Assembly (NCBI GenBank): GCA_963277665.1
Contig: OY728152.1
Location: 1,184,462,357 to 1,184,526,356, forward strand
DNA from: Viscum album
Taxonomy: Eukaryota > Streptophyta > Magnoliopsida > Santalales > Viscaceae
DNA: 64,000 nucleotides
Direction: 5' to 3'
Within the stretch, counting starts at the first letter, position 1; each line of letters starts with the position of its first letter. The notes under the pieces are model-generated. The model was not told the DNA's origin. It did not search any database and worked only from the letters and a program-made list of their open reading frames with translations. This document shows positions 37,870 through 51,000 of the stretch, piece by piece. A program made the position numbers and the translations under genes.

Positions 37870-38849
37870 ACTATGAAGACGACCCATTTTGGTGCAATAT
37901 CGGCACTTTATTGGGTCTCATGGGAACTGAGGCTTCTTATTCTCGATTTTTCCACACTAATATCCCACCACTTGGTTTATAGAAGGATTATCCTATCTAC
38001 CATAAGAATACCTTGCTTCCTCGGGTCACGTCATGTAGACTCTTAGTGGCACTTCCTACTATCTGTCTAAAACAAATCAGCCCTAGATTCTAAACCGCCT
38101 TGGTCTACAGCTCCAGTATACCTTATAATTCTCTCCTTGATAACTGCCTGGATGACTATCAGAGTAATAGAAGTCAACTGAATGACTTTCACCTGCAATC
38201 TGATGTTCACTCTAAGGCCTTCCTCAAACTTCCTCACTAAAAAAAGCTCGTTATTTCCCAGAACGGGAGTGAAATGTCGTAACTCTGTGAAGCGAGAGGA
38301 ATACTACATAACTATGAGAGTACCCTGATGGAAGTTCATGAACACTCTGGCTCTGTCAGTCCTTAGTTTTTCCCAATAGAAGTAGTCGTAGAATGTACAC
38401 TGAAACTCATCCCAAGCTATAACATGTTGGTAACATGCCTGTGAAACCAAATCCTACCATCTTCTGGAGGGGTCTTGTAACATATAAGTTGCTAGCTTTA
38501 CTCTCCTCCTTATAGGTGTCTCCATGAGCTCGAAGATGGATAGCATGGCCTCTAGCCATGATTCTGTAGCCTGTGGTCCTCCATCCCCTTTGAACGTGGG
38601 AGGATGTTACTGTTGAAAATCCCACATCATCTCTTCCATTGACGGGGAATGGTGTTGAGCTCCTGGGAAGGTATGCATGAATCTCATGAAATTCACTCTA
38701 CACTAAAAATTAGCACGAGTGTCTAGAATCCCTGTAGGTTCCATGAGCAGAACGATAGGAGGAACTACTGGTAGTCCCTGGTCTACCGTATCAGGCATAT
38801 GGTCACTGCCTGGTTCATAATGTGAAATGGGAGGATGTCTTGGAGCCAT
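37870..38849 (-). pseudogene. Gypsy gag with degenerate zinc knuckle
   Basis: ATG at 38849 opens MAPRHPPISHYEPGSD. The gag core follows at 38640-38100: HPPTFKGDGG, ESWLEAMLSIFELMETP, RVKLATYMLQDPSRRW, WDEFQCTFYDYFYWEKLR, VFMNFHQGTLIVM, FTELRHFTPVLG and EEGLRVNIRLQVKVIQL. This is the Retrotrans_gag pattern, with stops after FQQ, RRW and IVM. A frameshift lies before the zinc knuckle KCRYCTKMGRLHSFF (about 37.9 kb), where the conserved His reads Arg and the last Cys is missing. A Gly/Gln-rich linker leads into protease. The start was chosen because the frame runs unbroken from it into the core. Confidence 0.85.
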
Positions 38850-40333
38850 AGCTCTGAATGGTCAAAAGCACACGTAAGATATAGGATTACAAATGATGGA
38901 AAAACTGAATTCAAAAGAAGGAATAGGGAAAAGAAGGCATTCGAGCTGTGAAAAACATGACTACACATCGTGTTCTTTCCCTTCACGGCATGTTCCCTTC
39001 GGTCATTCACATGGGTGTGTAATTCAACCTAAAATTGTCATGTAACACCCCAAATACACGTCGTGTTGTACTAACACACGTAATGTAATTGAATCCTCTT
39101 CCCGACCAAAGTACATCTACATGGTTAAGCCACACGACTCCTCTACGAAAAAATTACACGGCGAGTTCAAGGAAGACTTGACGTGTATGAGTAATGCCAT
39201 ACCTAACCCCTGTTGTTAGCGACATGGAATAACACATGACTGTAACCACACGGCATGTTCCAGACGGACAGAATTTGTACAAGGAAGGGTAACATCGAAC
39301 CATGTTGTTCTTGACACAGACTGGTACCTAGATCAAACTACACGATGTGTGAGATTCAGACATGACGCGTATGTGAAATGATTGAATGACCTGTGTTGTT
39401 CGTGACAAGGAAGATTACCTATTTCATACTACTTGGTATGCTAAACTAGTACACATTGTGTATGTGAAATGATAACATGACCCGTGTTGTTCATGAAACG
39501 GCCAAGTACCTATTTCATACTACACGACATGCTAAACATGTACACAGCTTGTTCCTACAAGATTCTCCAGAACCCTATGTTTTTTATCACATTGTCAGTG
39601 ACACGGTTTAAAAACTACATGCATGTATTAATAAAGTACAAACCGTGTATTAACGTTTTTTGGAAGTAGCTCATAAAATGCTCCGATATGAGAAAACATA
39701 GAAAAAATTAGTTAAAGAGAAAAATAACGATCCTTGAGGTCCCATACTCCTCGCAAATCAATGATTCAGATCATAATGATTCATATAAAAAGTATACAAT
39801 ATAACAAACTCACGATTAGTCAAATTTTTATCCTCAAGGGCCCATAACACCTCTATGACCAATGTTTGGAATCCATGATAGAGAAGCTCTAAAAAAACAA
39901 TACCCTATCAACATAGCAGGTATTTTATCATAGCAGCTATCACAACAGCATGCATAGTCTATTAAAAATTCCTTCAAAGCACCATTCAATTTTGAATTCA
40001 ATTTAGATGGGATGGAAAAATTCAAGACATATGATTTTCAAACAGTTTCCAATATGATGAATGAGATGACATACCCTCATCTCACCGGGTTGCAACAAAA
40101 TAGAACCACAATAATATAAACAGTAACAGAACAAAACAAGTGCTCCACCCGACGGTGAAGTCAATTAAACTATAACAATTGCAAAACTTGAAAACTGCAA
40201 TATTTGTGGTAACCTGGATTTTTCCCAGTAGACGAGTTCTAGAACTCCTGAGCATATCTATTTACCATTTACCTATTCCATCCTATCCATGTCTAATTTT
40301 ATTAAATTGTAAGTCAACATAAAAGAAAAGAAA
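38850..40333 (-). other. Gypsy untranslated leader
   Basis: About 1.5 kb between the primer-binding site and the gag ATG, free of a convincing frame. Its gag-proximal half (38.94-39.66 kb) is dense in ACACG..CGTGT-type motifs, including the 91 bp array. The half near the primer site is plainer and AT-richer. Confidence 0.6.
39190..39640 (-). repeat. 91 bp tandem repeat in the gypsy leader
   Basis: The motif TGTTGTT followed by C/A..GACA(C/A/T)GG recurs at 39211, 39303, 39394 and 39485, with a weaker unit near 39578, at steps of 92, 91, 91 and about 93 bp. Longer matches confirm the register: ACCTATTTCATACTAC at 39417 and 39508, ATGTGAAATGAT at 39371 and 39462. Each unit carries ACAC..GTGT near-palindromes. 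It lies between the primer site and gag. Confidence 0.85.
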
Positions 40334-40349
40334 CCTGCCTCTAATACCA
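40334..40349 (-). other. Gypsy primer-binding site (initiator Met tRNA)
   Basis: The minus strand reads TGGTATTAGAGGCAGG, three bases inside the 5' LTR. It matches the usual plant initiator-methionine tRNA site TGGTATCAGAGC apart from a C-to-T change and the bases after GAG. Confidence 0.85.
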
Positions 40350-40352
40350 CAT

Positions 40353-42458
40353 TGTAATGACCGGAATACAGAGCCACTCAACTGGTTCCTCATACCCGGT
40401 TGACAACATGTCCTCAAGCGCATTTCCGAAAATTCCAGAGGATTATTACTATGATCAAGGACCTTGGGGAGTCATTGGGGAAACTATGCCCTCATTTGAT
40501 AAGGTATACATGATAAAGGAAGTAGCAGTCAAAAACGGAAGCAGTAAACAACATAGAATAACTGAAACTAAATAGTAGAAGCAATGAATATATAGATATG
40601 ATGTTAATGATGCAGTAGGTACAAGTATCTATTTAAAGAAGCAAACAAAAAATGCGCTGAAATACAACTGAGAAATAAAGTACAAAAAGTAAACAACATC
40701 TCCAGCAGCAACGCAAGCCTAAGCTCGGTCCTATGCCCTCCAACTCCAACAAGCAGTCATGTACCCAAAGTTGAAGGGACAAAATCCCTATCCACACCAG
40801 CAACCATATAACCTGTTTGGGCATAAATGTAGGACCCAAACAGGGTATGAGACTAATCCCAGTAGGAAACCACCACAAGATTTGTGCCCTACTATTATTG
40901 AGCAATATTGCAAAAGTAAAGGAAATAAATATAGCAGAGAAACAAGAGTACACTAAAGTATACAATCCTACAAATATCCATTCACATTCATTTATTAATT
41001 TAATAAAATCATTATATTATCAACCAATGAATCTAGAAAACAACTATATATTCCCAAGGCATAATAAGTAACGCAAGAGGTATCTCAGTAGACTACCTAA
41101 ACAACAAGAAGTACAAAACCCAAGCTTGTTCTTTGGCTTGGTGGACTCGTCACAACCAACCAAAACAATATTCACACTAACTCTCTAGGTGGATCACAAT
41201 GGAAGACCCCTCAATCCATGTAATCAAGCAAAGGCATAGACACTATGGGAAGCTCTCACCGTCCATTCTCCTGCGGTCTGGTAATGATAGCTATAGACTC
41301 TCTGAGGAAGCACTTACGTATAATTCCCCCTATAGTATCCATACAAAACTAAGGAAACTCTTAGGAAGCACAAATTCCAATTCCCATAGGTCCTGCGAAT
41401 GATACTAATTTATTAATGACTCTCTAGTCCTTAAACGTCAATTCCATCTTTAGTCTATCGCACTATGTTCACACAGCCCTGAGCAGTTGATTCGTGCATA
41501 ATCGACTGTCAGCTGCCCTAAGAAAGGTCCAAAACTACTTGGATAATTTCTACAATGCATCAAAATCATATAAAAAGAATGAAATACATGCAATCAATTA
41601 TATCAAGGAAGACAATCAGTGCAACAAGGTCGGCCTCACATGCAATGTAAGCCAAAAGGCAAGAAATTGGAAAAACAAGGGAATGACCACGGGGGTAATC
41701 ATCAATCATGATAAAAAGTAAACATTATTCATCTAATAGCCACAAGAATACCAGAAATATAAGGCAGATAATAATGTAGAATCAAAACCCTATACCGAGA
41801 TACCTTATATATGGGTATTCATTACGTTTTCACAAAAACTCAAGGACATTCAACGTATTGCAACAAACCAGCAACCTTGATCCTAGGAGAAATATATACA
41901 TGAACCTCGTCCCATGAATTGGCCTAAAACAGAGTAGATCTACAAAAACATCTAAAACATTCCACCTCAAACAAATCTCATAAGAGAAAGAATCAGGAAA
42001 CATGGCCAAAGAAGAACCAAGAACTAACCACTGCGATTCTATTGCAACCGAAATCATTATATTTAGATGACTAGTGACGGATCAGAGGCTTGGAGATGAT
42101 CTACGGTTGTAACCTCACTCTCGGTCGAAGAATCTAGAGAAGAAGAAGTTTTTGGGGTTAGGAGGTGACCCCGGTCCGTTTAATGGAAAAAATAATGTAC
42201 ACTACGTGTAATTTTGGAGTACACGGTGTGTACTAGGCTTTTCCCTACTCCGCATTAAGTGGGCTCCACATCAACCCTACTTGGTTGTGTGTGTGTCCAC
42301 AACACAGATAGCACAAGGCCTCGAGCGGTATCAAAGTACATGACTTTTACTTAATAAGTACACATTGTGTACTCAAAAAATTTCCAGATTCTATTCTTCT
42401 TCCCAAAAGCAACCTGAGAAGGAAAAACATACCTAAATTGAAGATCTGGGTTCTTTCA
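40353..42458 (-). repeat. Gypsy 5' LTR (2106 bp)
   Basis: Partner of 32070-34183. It ends on the minus strand in TTACA just before the primer site. Its outer end reads TGAAAGAACCCAG against TGTTAGTTAGAACCC in the other copy, so the terminal bases have changed. It must contain the element promoter, but no TATA box is conserved between the two LTRs. Confidence 0.9.
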
Positions 42459-42463
42459 TGTAG
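42459..42463 (+). repeat. Right target site duplication TGTAG
   Basis: Exact match to 32065-32069. Removing 32070-42463 joins ...GGCTTTATGTAG to TTATAGAGCTTCATG, the empty site in the older element. Confidence 0.85.
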
Positions 42464-45400
42464 TTATAGAGCTTCATGAAAGGTGGTTTCTTCACAATGG
42501 TTCCTTGAGCAGTATGAAAGTGGTGTGCACCATGAAGGCAATAATAATTTTGAAACATTTAAAAATAGATTACCAATAAACATATATAAATGTTATTATC
42601 ATAAAATGGATAAAATTGGTTCTTCAACCGAGAATTTTTTTACAAATAATTGTGTATTCATTAATTATAATGAAGGTACATCCATGTCCATAAAATTATT
42701 CTGAATCCTTTCTAGAGTAGTGTTATAAGGAAGTGGAAGATGATGATCCTTCCAATTGTGAGTGATCCATCAGAAGATACATTAGGAGGGATCATATAAA
42801 AAAATTAGTTACCTCTAAACATTATAATGGTGGTGATCTTGGGTATAAATGTGACATAGATCGAACACTATATTATGGTACTCAGCCATAGTGGATTTGG
42901 TAAATCGTTAAATTACCATTGAATACGTCTTGGATATAGACCGTTGATGGTGAACTATGTAAAGATGTTGTGCCAAATTATTGATTTATATTTTCATCAT
43001 ACATTTATATGGGAAAAACAGAGAAATTTATTTTTTAAGAAGGAAACTAGATATAAAGGGAAAGTTGTTTTAATCGTTCATACCACAATTCACCACATAA
43101 CTCAGTGTATTCAACCTAGTTGGTGTAAGAATTTTTTTATCGATGATTCTATAATTTCATAATATTTAGAAGGTTAATATTGTTCTATTTTAAGAAAAAG
43201 GAAAAAAACCAAATGGATAATTACCTGTCATGTGTGGAAAGGCCACTAGAACTGAACTGACAACTAAAGGGTGGAAACGGTGCATTTCCTATAAATTTCC
43301 AATGTGATTTACTAGTTGGTATTATATTTTATATACTTTTTAGTAAAACTATTTAGTCAATGAAACATATGTTTATTTTGGAACAAATGCTGAATCAAAT
43401 AGATAACAATTTTATTGGAAAAATATTCGGTGATTTGTGAATATTGTTATTTTGGAAGAAAATAACTATTTTGGGAACATTAAATTATTAAATTAAAAAA
43501 AATAAAATAGGATTATATTTCCTACATAAAGGATAAATTATATTTTTTACCAGTATATTATTTTAATTTATTTGGGTTATTTATTGTATGGATTAATACA
43601 TCAAGATGATTATGTGATTCTGAAATTATATTTCGGTATAACACATTATGTGTGATTGATATTATTTTATGATTAATTTTAAAGTTATATTGGAATAAAA
43701 TGTGATCAAATCCATAAATTTTTGCGTTTCAAATTTAGTTAGAAAATAATTAATGAAAAATAAGTATCATTATTTTTTGAAAAATATATGTTGTACTCTT
43801 GGTTTCAAGGATAAAGTTTGGATATTAAACATGTTTTTCATCATATAAATGTTTATTAGTTTTTAGAGAATTTTATTATATTGTACTATGAAATTTTGTT
43901 TTTTATAATTACTAAATATAAAAGTAATATATATAATACTTTTTTGGTTACTTTTATTTGAATAAGATCATTTTTATGTTTCAAGATTGAAATTTCATTG
44001 TGAAAAATAAATTTTTGGAGAAAAGTTAATATTGTAATGGAAATTGATTAAAAGATGAAATTATAATTTTCATATATTAATGTTTCATTAAATTCATATT
44101 ATATTTAGTAATATAATTTTTCAACATTATGAAATGTATTTTTTAACAAAAACACTATACTTTTTTTAATACCGTGAAAAAAATGAAGATTTTACAAATC
44201 ATAGATTTTGAAATTTTTTGATCAGTGAAATTATCAAGAATATGTTCTCTATCACTATAAAACTAAACATTATTCTTACAATTTCATTCCATGACCATGT
44301 ATTTCATCACAGAACCAATTTATTTGTAATCTCAAGTGACCTTTAAATTTTACTTTCTCTATTTTCTAATGGATCATTTATTGACCCTAATCTGAATGTG
44401 GGATTTCAGAAAATATTTTCTAGAACATCAAAACCTAAATAATTTTTGTCTTATTTCAAAATTGAGATGATGAAATTTAATAAGTGGATGATATTTTATC
44501 TTCTTGAGATATTAAATAACACTACGTAAAATTTCATGTAAAATATACCACACCGAGCTTACAAAATTTAAAAAAATTAATATTTTATGGTGATAGTTAA
44601 CACCTAGAAGATGAAATGTGGGAATGATTGATATTAACATAAATGTGAAAAAATATTTAACACATTTTTATAAAAAATTCAATGTCTACCTAACATTATA
44701 AATAAAAATTAGAACAATTTGAATATAAGTTAAATGATTTTATAAAAAAATATTTTTATACGCCAAAGGTGGATTAAATTAATAAATTACATTAATCCCT
44801 ATTATTAAATTATATTAATGTAATTTTATGTTATATATATAAAATATAATTATTTTAATATCATCTATTGTTTTTAATAATCTTATTAAAAGAAAAAATC
44901 AAATTTTAAACATAGGAGGAAATATTTTTGTAGTAATGACATTTTTACACCATTTGTTAGTGAACCTATTTTAAAACTAAATTTTAATTGATTATAAATT
45001 GTATTCAAAAATATTAACATTGTTGTTTGGAATTGAAATATCAATATTAACATAGGGTGAAATTTTTCTACTTTTCAGAGAGGATGTAATGTATGATGAA
45101 TACTAAAAAATACTGAATTTTCAATCAAAACATGGTCATAATATAATTTCATTATATTATAAATTTAATTTTTAATTTTATTTTAAATGTATTCCAATCT
45201 GTTATACTTTATATATTTAAATTTTAGGAAATTTAAAAAATTTAAAAATTAAATTTGTTTAAAAATTGTTTCAATATTCTGATGATTTTCACATTAAACA
45301 CCTTCTTTCACTTTGGGTCTTTGGAATTAAATATTAAAATATATTTTCTGTTAATGTGAATTGAATTGTGTAAAATGGATTCTATATTTGGAACAATATT

Positions 45401-45550
45401 CAATAAATTCATTATTATTCTCTTATTCAATTTTATTAAAATATATATTTCAATGTCAAAAAAATGACTTATCATGATATAGATAAAATATTTTAATGGG
45501 TAAAATCTAAAAGGCAAAGGATTATGATATTTAAAAAATTACAAAATTAA
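42464..45550. other. Continuation of the old copia-type element
   Basis: AT-rich and stop-filled. Open frames of 72-73 codons at 42483-42704 and 42944-43162 (+) have no recognised motif. Slightly GC-richer up to about 43.3 kb, then very AT-rich. With 30.77-32.06 kb this gives over 4 kb between pol and the right LTR. That is long for a copia element and could hold an extra gene relic or further insertions. Confidence 0.35.
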
Positions 45551-47310
45551 ATGTGTATTTGTTGTATTTAACTAAACAAAACATATAGTGAATCATTAAT
45601 TAATATTAAAATTATTGGAAATTAATTCCACACTAATGTATTTTTATTTAAATATAAAATTTAATCATTTAACAACTTATAACCACCCCTCTTCAAGAAT
45701 AAATACAAGAACTCACATCACCATTTCACATTAAAACACTTGATAATCCTAAAATAACATCCTAAAAATATTTTTAGTCACAATATCTATATAATAGTTA
45801 ATCTAGTTTGGAAAAATAACAAATCCAATGTCCTCATGGTTTCCATCAATGAGGTGATAACAAAGCAGTAAATGTTTGCAAAGTACCTCTCTTGTTTTCA
45901 ATTTTGCTTCTATTTTCACCTCACCTCCTTAATCATTAATGGATTTATAACTCCATAATCATTTATATAATATATTTTTATAATTATAATTCCATATAAC
46001 ATAACCAATTAGTTTTTCATCAATTCTTATTCAATGAATCACCACCATTGTCCAAATTATAGAAGTACCAGGTCTATGTTAGAAATGATATTTCATTTTC
46101 CATTACCCATTTATGAATTTTCATAAAAGTAAAATTATTGTCATATTTTATTTTATTTTTTATAGTATTTCATCTTATTAGTTCTGAAACTAATATATAC
46201 AAATAATATTATATTGAATGAAACTATTTCATTGTGATCAGAAAACCCTATAAAATTATCTAAACATTTGTCATTAACATATTATAAAAGCTATTATTAT
46301 AAAAATTGAAATTGAAATGATATATGGGAAAATTCATACTGTTTTATGTTCATTAATACTATTCCATTCAACTATTGGAGTTGTTATACCATTATTGATG
46401 AAAATAGATAATATTGAAGAATTGAATAAACCATGAAACCACAAAATGAATGAAACCGAAACAATGAAAATAATGAAATATTTTTAATTAATGTATAGTA
46501 AGGTGTTAATAATAGGTATTATAATTTAATTTAAGTATTAATATTGTTTTGGAATAAATTAATAACATTCATTAATAAAATATAATGGAGTTATGAACAT
46601 GTTTTATGGAAGTAGTATATGATGTAAGGGATTTCGTAACCCAATTTCAATTATTTGGATTAATCTTTAACATCATGATTAGGTCATGACATATACATGT
46701 GTGAAATGACTTTTTAATATTATATGATTTATAAAATATTTATTTATATTTATTTAATGGAAATACCCCAATTTGATTCATTTTAATATTTGTCACATTA
46801 GTGATATGATATTTATAAGGTGAATAATTTGTAAAATAATATTCCTAATGTTTCCCGTAAATTAATATTTTTCTTCAATGACCTTATTTTATAAAAAATT
46901 TCCATCTTTAATAAGATTTTCTCATTTATGTTCAAAATCATTTTAGCTCATGTTTATATTTTTACTAAATGATTTCAATGTGTTTTTTTAAAGATGTTCT
47001 TTTAAATACTTTAAAAACAATTATTGAAGGAATGTTTTTTAACTTATATGGAATGAAATGATTTTCCCACCACCATAAATCATTAATTATTAAATTAATA
47101 TTTTATAAAATTTAATTCTAATTTTTATTAAAAATAGTTTCATTATTATCTATACTGTGATTCGAATTTATAATTCATTTTATAAACAGATTGTTATTTT
47201 AATATACAAAAGTTATTTTAATATATGAATTAAAGTGTTTATGAAATTCATAATGACTACAAAAATAAAACCCTATTTTTTTCATTATATGGTACATGAA
47301 ACATATAATC

Positions 47311-47615
47311 GGGGTGGCCATGATAGCATCACATATTCTCATTACAACTTAACATTGTTTCTCCCATATAGTGTTGTTTAGGCTCTATATATCTTAATAT
47401 GGGGTGGCCCAGATTGTGCCATGAAATCCTATTATAGTGTAAAAAGGGGTGACCTCGATTAATCCATAAAATCCCATTATAGATTATAATGTTGTGGATA
47501 CAATATCACCATGTATGCCGATTATGATATAGAATGTGGTGGACCATATAGCGTCGAGTAATCACTTAATTGCTTTTGTAAGGGTGGGATGTTAATTGAT
47601 GTCCAGTGTTACCAT
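47311..47615 (+). repeat. 45 bp period tandem array in the right LTR
   Basis: Unit starts at 47311, 47356 (degenerate, ..TTTCTCCCATATAGTGTTG), 47401, 47446, 47491, 47536 and 47581, each exactly 45 bp apart. The best unit, at 47401, reads GGGGTGGCCCAGATTGTGCC then an AT-rich tail. Seven units against five in the left LTR, so the array has expanded or contracted between the LTRs. Confidence 0.8.
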
Positions 47616-47673
47616 CATATATTTTATATTCATTATAATGAGTTTTCCTGAAAATGAAGTTACTTTGATAAAG

Positions 47674-47693
47674 TAATATATATATATATATAT
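47674..47693. repeat. TA dinucleotide microsatellite
   Basis: About nine TA repeats just after the 45 bp array. No matching tract at the same place in the left LTR. Confidence 0.8.
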
Positions 47694-48080
47694 TAATAGG
47701 ATTATATTATTCGAATAATTATGTATGCTTTAATGAGAATGTTTTTATGGATTTTTATGGACAAATATTTTCCCTTTCGATATATCCCTTATTAATATTT
47801 TTATTCTCATCCCATTTTTAAATGTTTTTCACTTGGTATAGGTTATGTTGGGATTATGTTGAGGAGATTATGTGAATTTCGATGATATTCAATGAATATA
47901 ACATAACATTTATTTTAAAAGGGTTTCCTTTTGTTAAAAAATTGATACTCAGTAAATGTATCCACCTGTAATTTATGGGTTCGCCAGTTAAGTGTCTGTT
48001 CTAATTACATTTATCAATAATCCAAATAAACCAAAGGATTTTGTTGTTTTGTAATATATTTTATTTTTTAGACCGATTAT

Positions 48081-51000
48081 ATAGAGACATCTATCTCTAT
48101 AATGTTGGAATACTAGTAGCCTTTGGTAAACAATATTGAAAATATGGAGATATCAACAAAAAAATCTATAACCCATATGTAATATCACCATATACACATC
48201 ACAATTACTATATATAGTTATAAAATCCAAATTAATAGGATTTATATAAAGATTAGATATAGGAACCAAATAATAAAACTTGTGAGAATCATGAAGTAAC
48301 GTAATTATATCAAACTAGAATGAATTAAAATGTCCAAATATAAAAATATATAACAGTCTAGATAGCTTAGGTAATGTTATTTATAAACTAAGAATTATTA
48401 TGGGGTGTCTATAAATAAAATAAACCTAGGGAATTAGTGCAAATTCAAATTTTTTTTAATCTAATGTTTTGACCATGGTTGTGGCTCATGGTTAGGAAGT
48501 GTTTGTGATAACCGTGTGGTAGATTTATCCCCATGAAAAAAATTAGTAATTCATCAACTTGGGGGAAGCTACCCGATGTGATAAACCATGCTCAAGTCAT
48601 ATAATAGACACTTTTAAAAATCCAAAAATATGTATTATTTTTCTGGATACATGATATATTTGAAAAAACCTGATTAAATACTGAAAATACCCTTTAGAAC
48701 ATAATATACATTCTCCATGGATACCTCATGGTCACTAAAAACAATGCACGTACCATGTTCCATTCATATATTCCTCAAATTTTATACATTTAGACCTCCA
48801 ACTCCCAAAAACCATTAAAACCACCAATGAGCCATTCAAAGATAAAAATTAGACATAAAACTGACCCAAAGGGTGTAAAACTAATCCACACCATAATATA
48901 TTTCTACCCTTGAAGGTACTCATGATTCCGAATTAATAAAAACAAAAAATTACCCCATGGAATTATAATCTAGTCGTTCTCCCATGTCTCATTGTTATCA
49001 TATCTTCACTTACACTATAAAAAATAACAAGGAATATTTATTACCTTGATGCACCATATCATGGGGATCTATTATTTGAATTTATTACTCATATATAGAG
49101 GTTTTTGTGATAAGATCAACATCTTTCTATTAAATCACATGTTAAGTGTCTATATGAAATCTTATCAGTTAAAAAATTGAAATCACATCAGGAATCAACA
49201 TATTGAGAGATGAATATTCTAATAGATATGAAAAAAACAAATATTTTCAATGAAATGTAGAGGGGAAATAAAAAATGTTGATAACTTACCCAACATCGAA
49301 AATCAATGATTTCCACCATGAGGTGAAACTTTTAGAAATATATGATAACCAAACTCAAACTAATGGGTGATCAATATTATCAGTATAATATTTTTACAGA
49401 CTGTAATCAATCATCATCCTGTTACAGATGAATTGGACATTTCCCGACATCACATGAACAAGGCTAGGTGCTAATAAATATTATTATGCAAAATTTTCAT
49501 AGCATAAGGATGATCAATAAATACTATAATCCAACATATTAAATGATTATTTTTTATTATAATTTTTAAAATAATAATTATACTAAAATATTATGAAACT
49601 AATTTTCCCATTAACCACCAAAATTCTGCACGCACAATGAATGCATATCATCAAAAATATGGTTTCATTTTTCAAACTTATCATATATAAAAGGGTGATA
49701 TATAATATATAATTTTGATTTGTAACCAATCACCACTTGAATACCATTCATAAAATGTAATGTCTCTATGGAACTTGTTAAAAACAATTACAAAGGGAAC
49801 CACATAAATTTCCTTATCAACTAATATTTACATGATCCTATGCTACTCCACAACCATTATCTCCTTAATGGAAATGAAATGAGGTTATATTACAATTTCA
49901 TAAATTAGAATCCAAATCCCCGACATAATATGAGGAATTATAAGTATGAAAAATAATTTAATATATATCCCTTCCCATAACATAAACTTATTGATTCATG
50001 GTGGAAAAAAGAGTAGGTATTTGGTGCTCAACCCAAATCTTCTAACAAGACATCATTCCATGACATTCTATAATGAGTACCTCATTCCTAGATAATATGA
50101 CTACGACTCATATTATAATTCATTTTTATAATCATATGGACTAATAACCAATAATACTATTTTCCATAATATATCAATTTCATCCCTAGAAATATCAGGA
50201 TGTCTTATCTACATAAAAAACATCAAGCGCCCAAGACAAACCAAATTTAATCAACAAATTCCCCCACTATCAGTATATTTTTTACAAAACTACTATCAGT
50301 AATTTTATGTTAAGTAATCTTTTTTAGTTATATTATCGAATGATGAGTATGTATTCTCAAAATCTATGAAGAGTTACCACCCATATTCGTATTCTTCTAG
50401 GATCATAACATCCCACAAGCTCATCATTTAACAGAATCACCTAATTCATTCAAGTATAATGTTTGTAAAAACCATTAAAATTTGTTGGAGACCACATTCC
50501 ACATTGTTGGGATATATTAAATATGACAATCAAATGTCTATGGATAATCAAACCAAAATATAAATCATAAGTTCACATCCCTATGAGTACCAATATATTT
50601 TGGGTTCTTAGGATAGGAATACAAAATAAATAATTATATGAAGAGATTAAGGATCAATGTTTGGAGATAATGAGCCATGACTAATATTTCATGGTAATTG
50701 GTGGGATATATATATTTTTTGGAATAATTTCCAAAAAATTTTAGAGCACCATATATAATCCATCAATCAAAAAAACAAAATATTCTGTTAACTACTTCAA
50801 AAAAATAAATAAATCATATCCTAAACCATATTCTGGATGAATAAGATCTATATTCATAAAAATACTCAATATAAAATCCCAGAATGATCCTTTAAAAATT
50901 TCAATCCGAATAAATTTATAACCCGTAAAAGTAAATTATATCTACAGAGATTCTATAATGGAAAAATCCTAAACAATCAGCCTTTTATAACCAACTATGG

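Larger units (their letters stand above)
32070..42458 (-). mobile_element. Nested Ty3/gypsy chromovirus (Tekay/Del-like), 10.4 kb
   Basis: A structurally complete element on the minus strand. From its 5' end: LTR (42458-40353), primer-binding site, leader with a 91 bp repeat, gag, zinc knuckle, protease, RT, RNase H, integrase, chromodomain-like tail, polypurine tract, LTR (34183-32070). Exact TGTAG repeats flank it. All domains are recognisable, but stops and frameshifts rule out autonomous activity. The LTRs differ at very roughly one base in five over the first 300 bp, so the insertion is old but younger than its AT-rich host. It sits inside the copia-type relic, downstream of pol. Confidence 0.92.
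45550..48080 (+). repeat. Right long direct repeat (probable 3' LTR of the old element)
   Basis: Collinear with 21150-23700. Useful anchors are GATTTCGTAACCCAATTTC at 46630, TTTTCCCACCACCAT at 47061, the 45 bp array from 47311, and GGTTTCC..ATTTATGGG at 47921-47980. No TG...CA end or target duplication could be fixed. Confidence 0.6.

Noticed and set aside
38407..38625. 72-codon minus-strand open frame as a separate gene
   Set aside because: A neighbouring frame on the same strand carries the gag core motifs, so this frame is a shadow.
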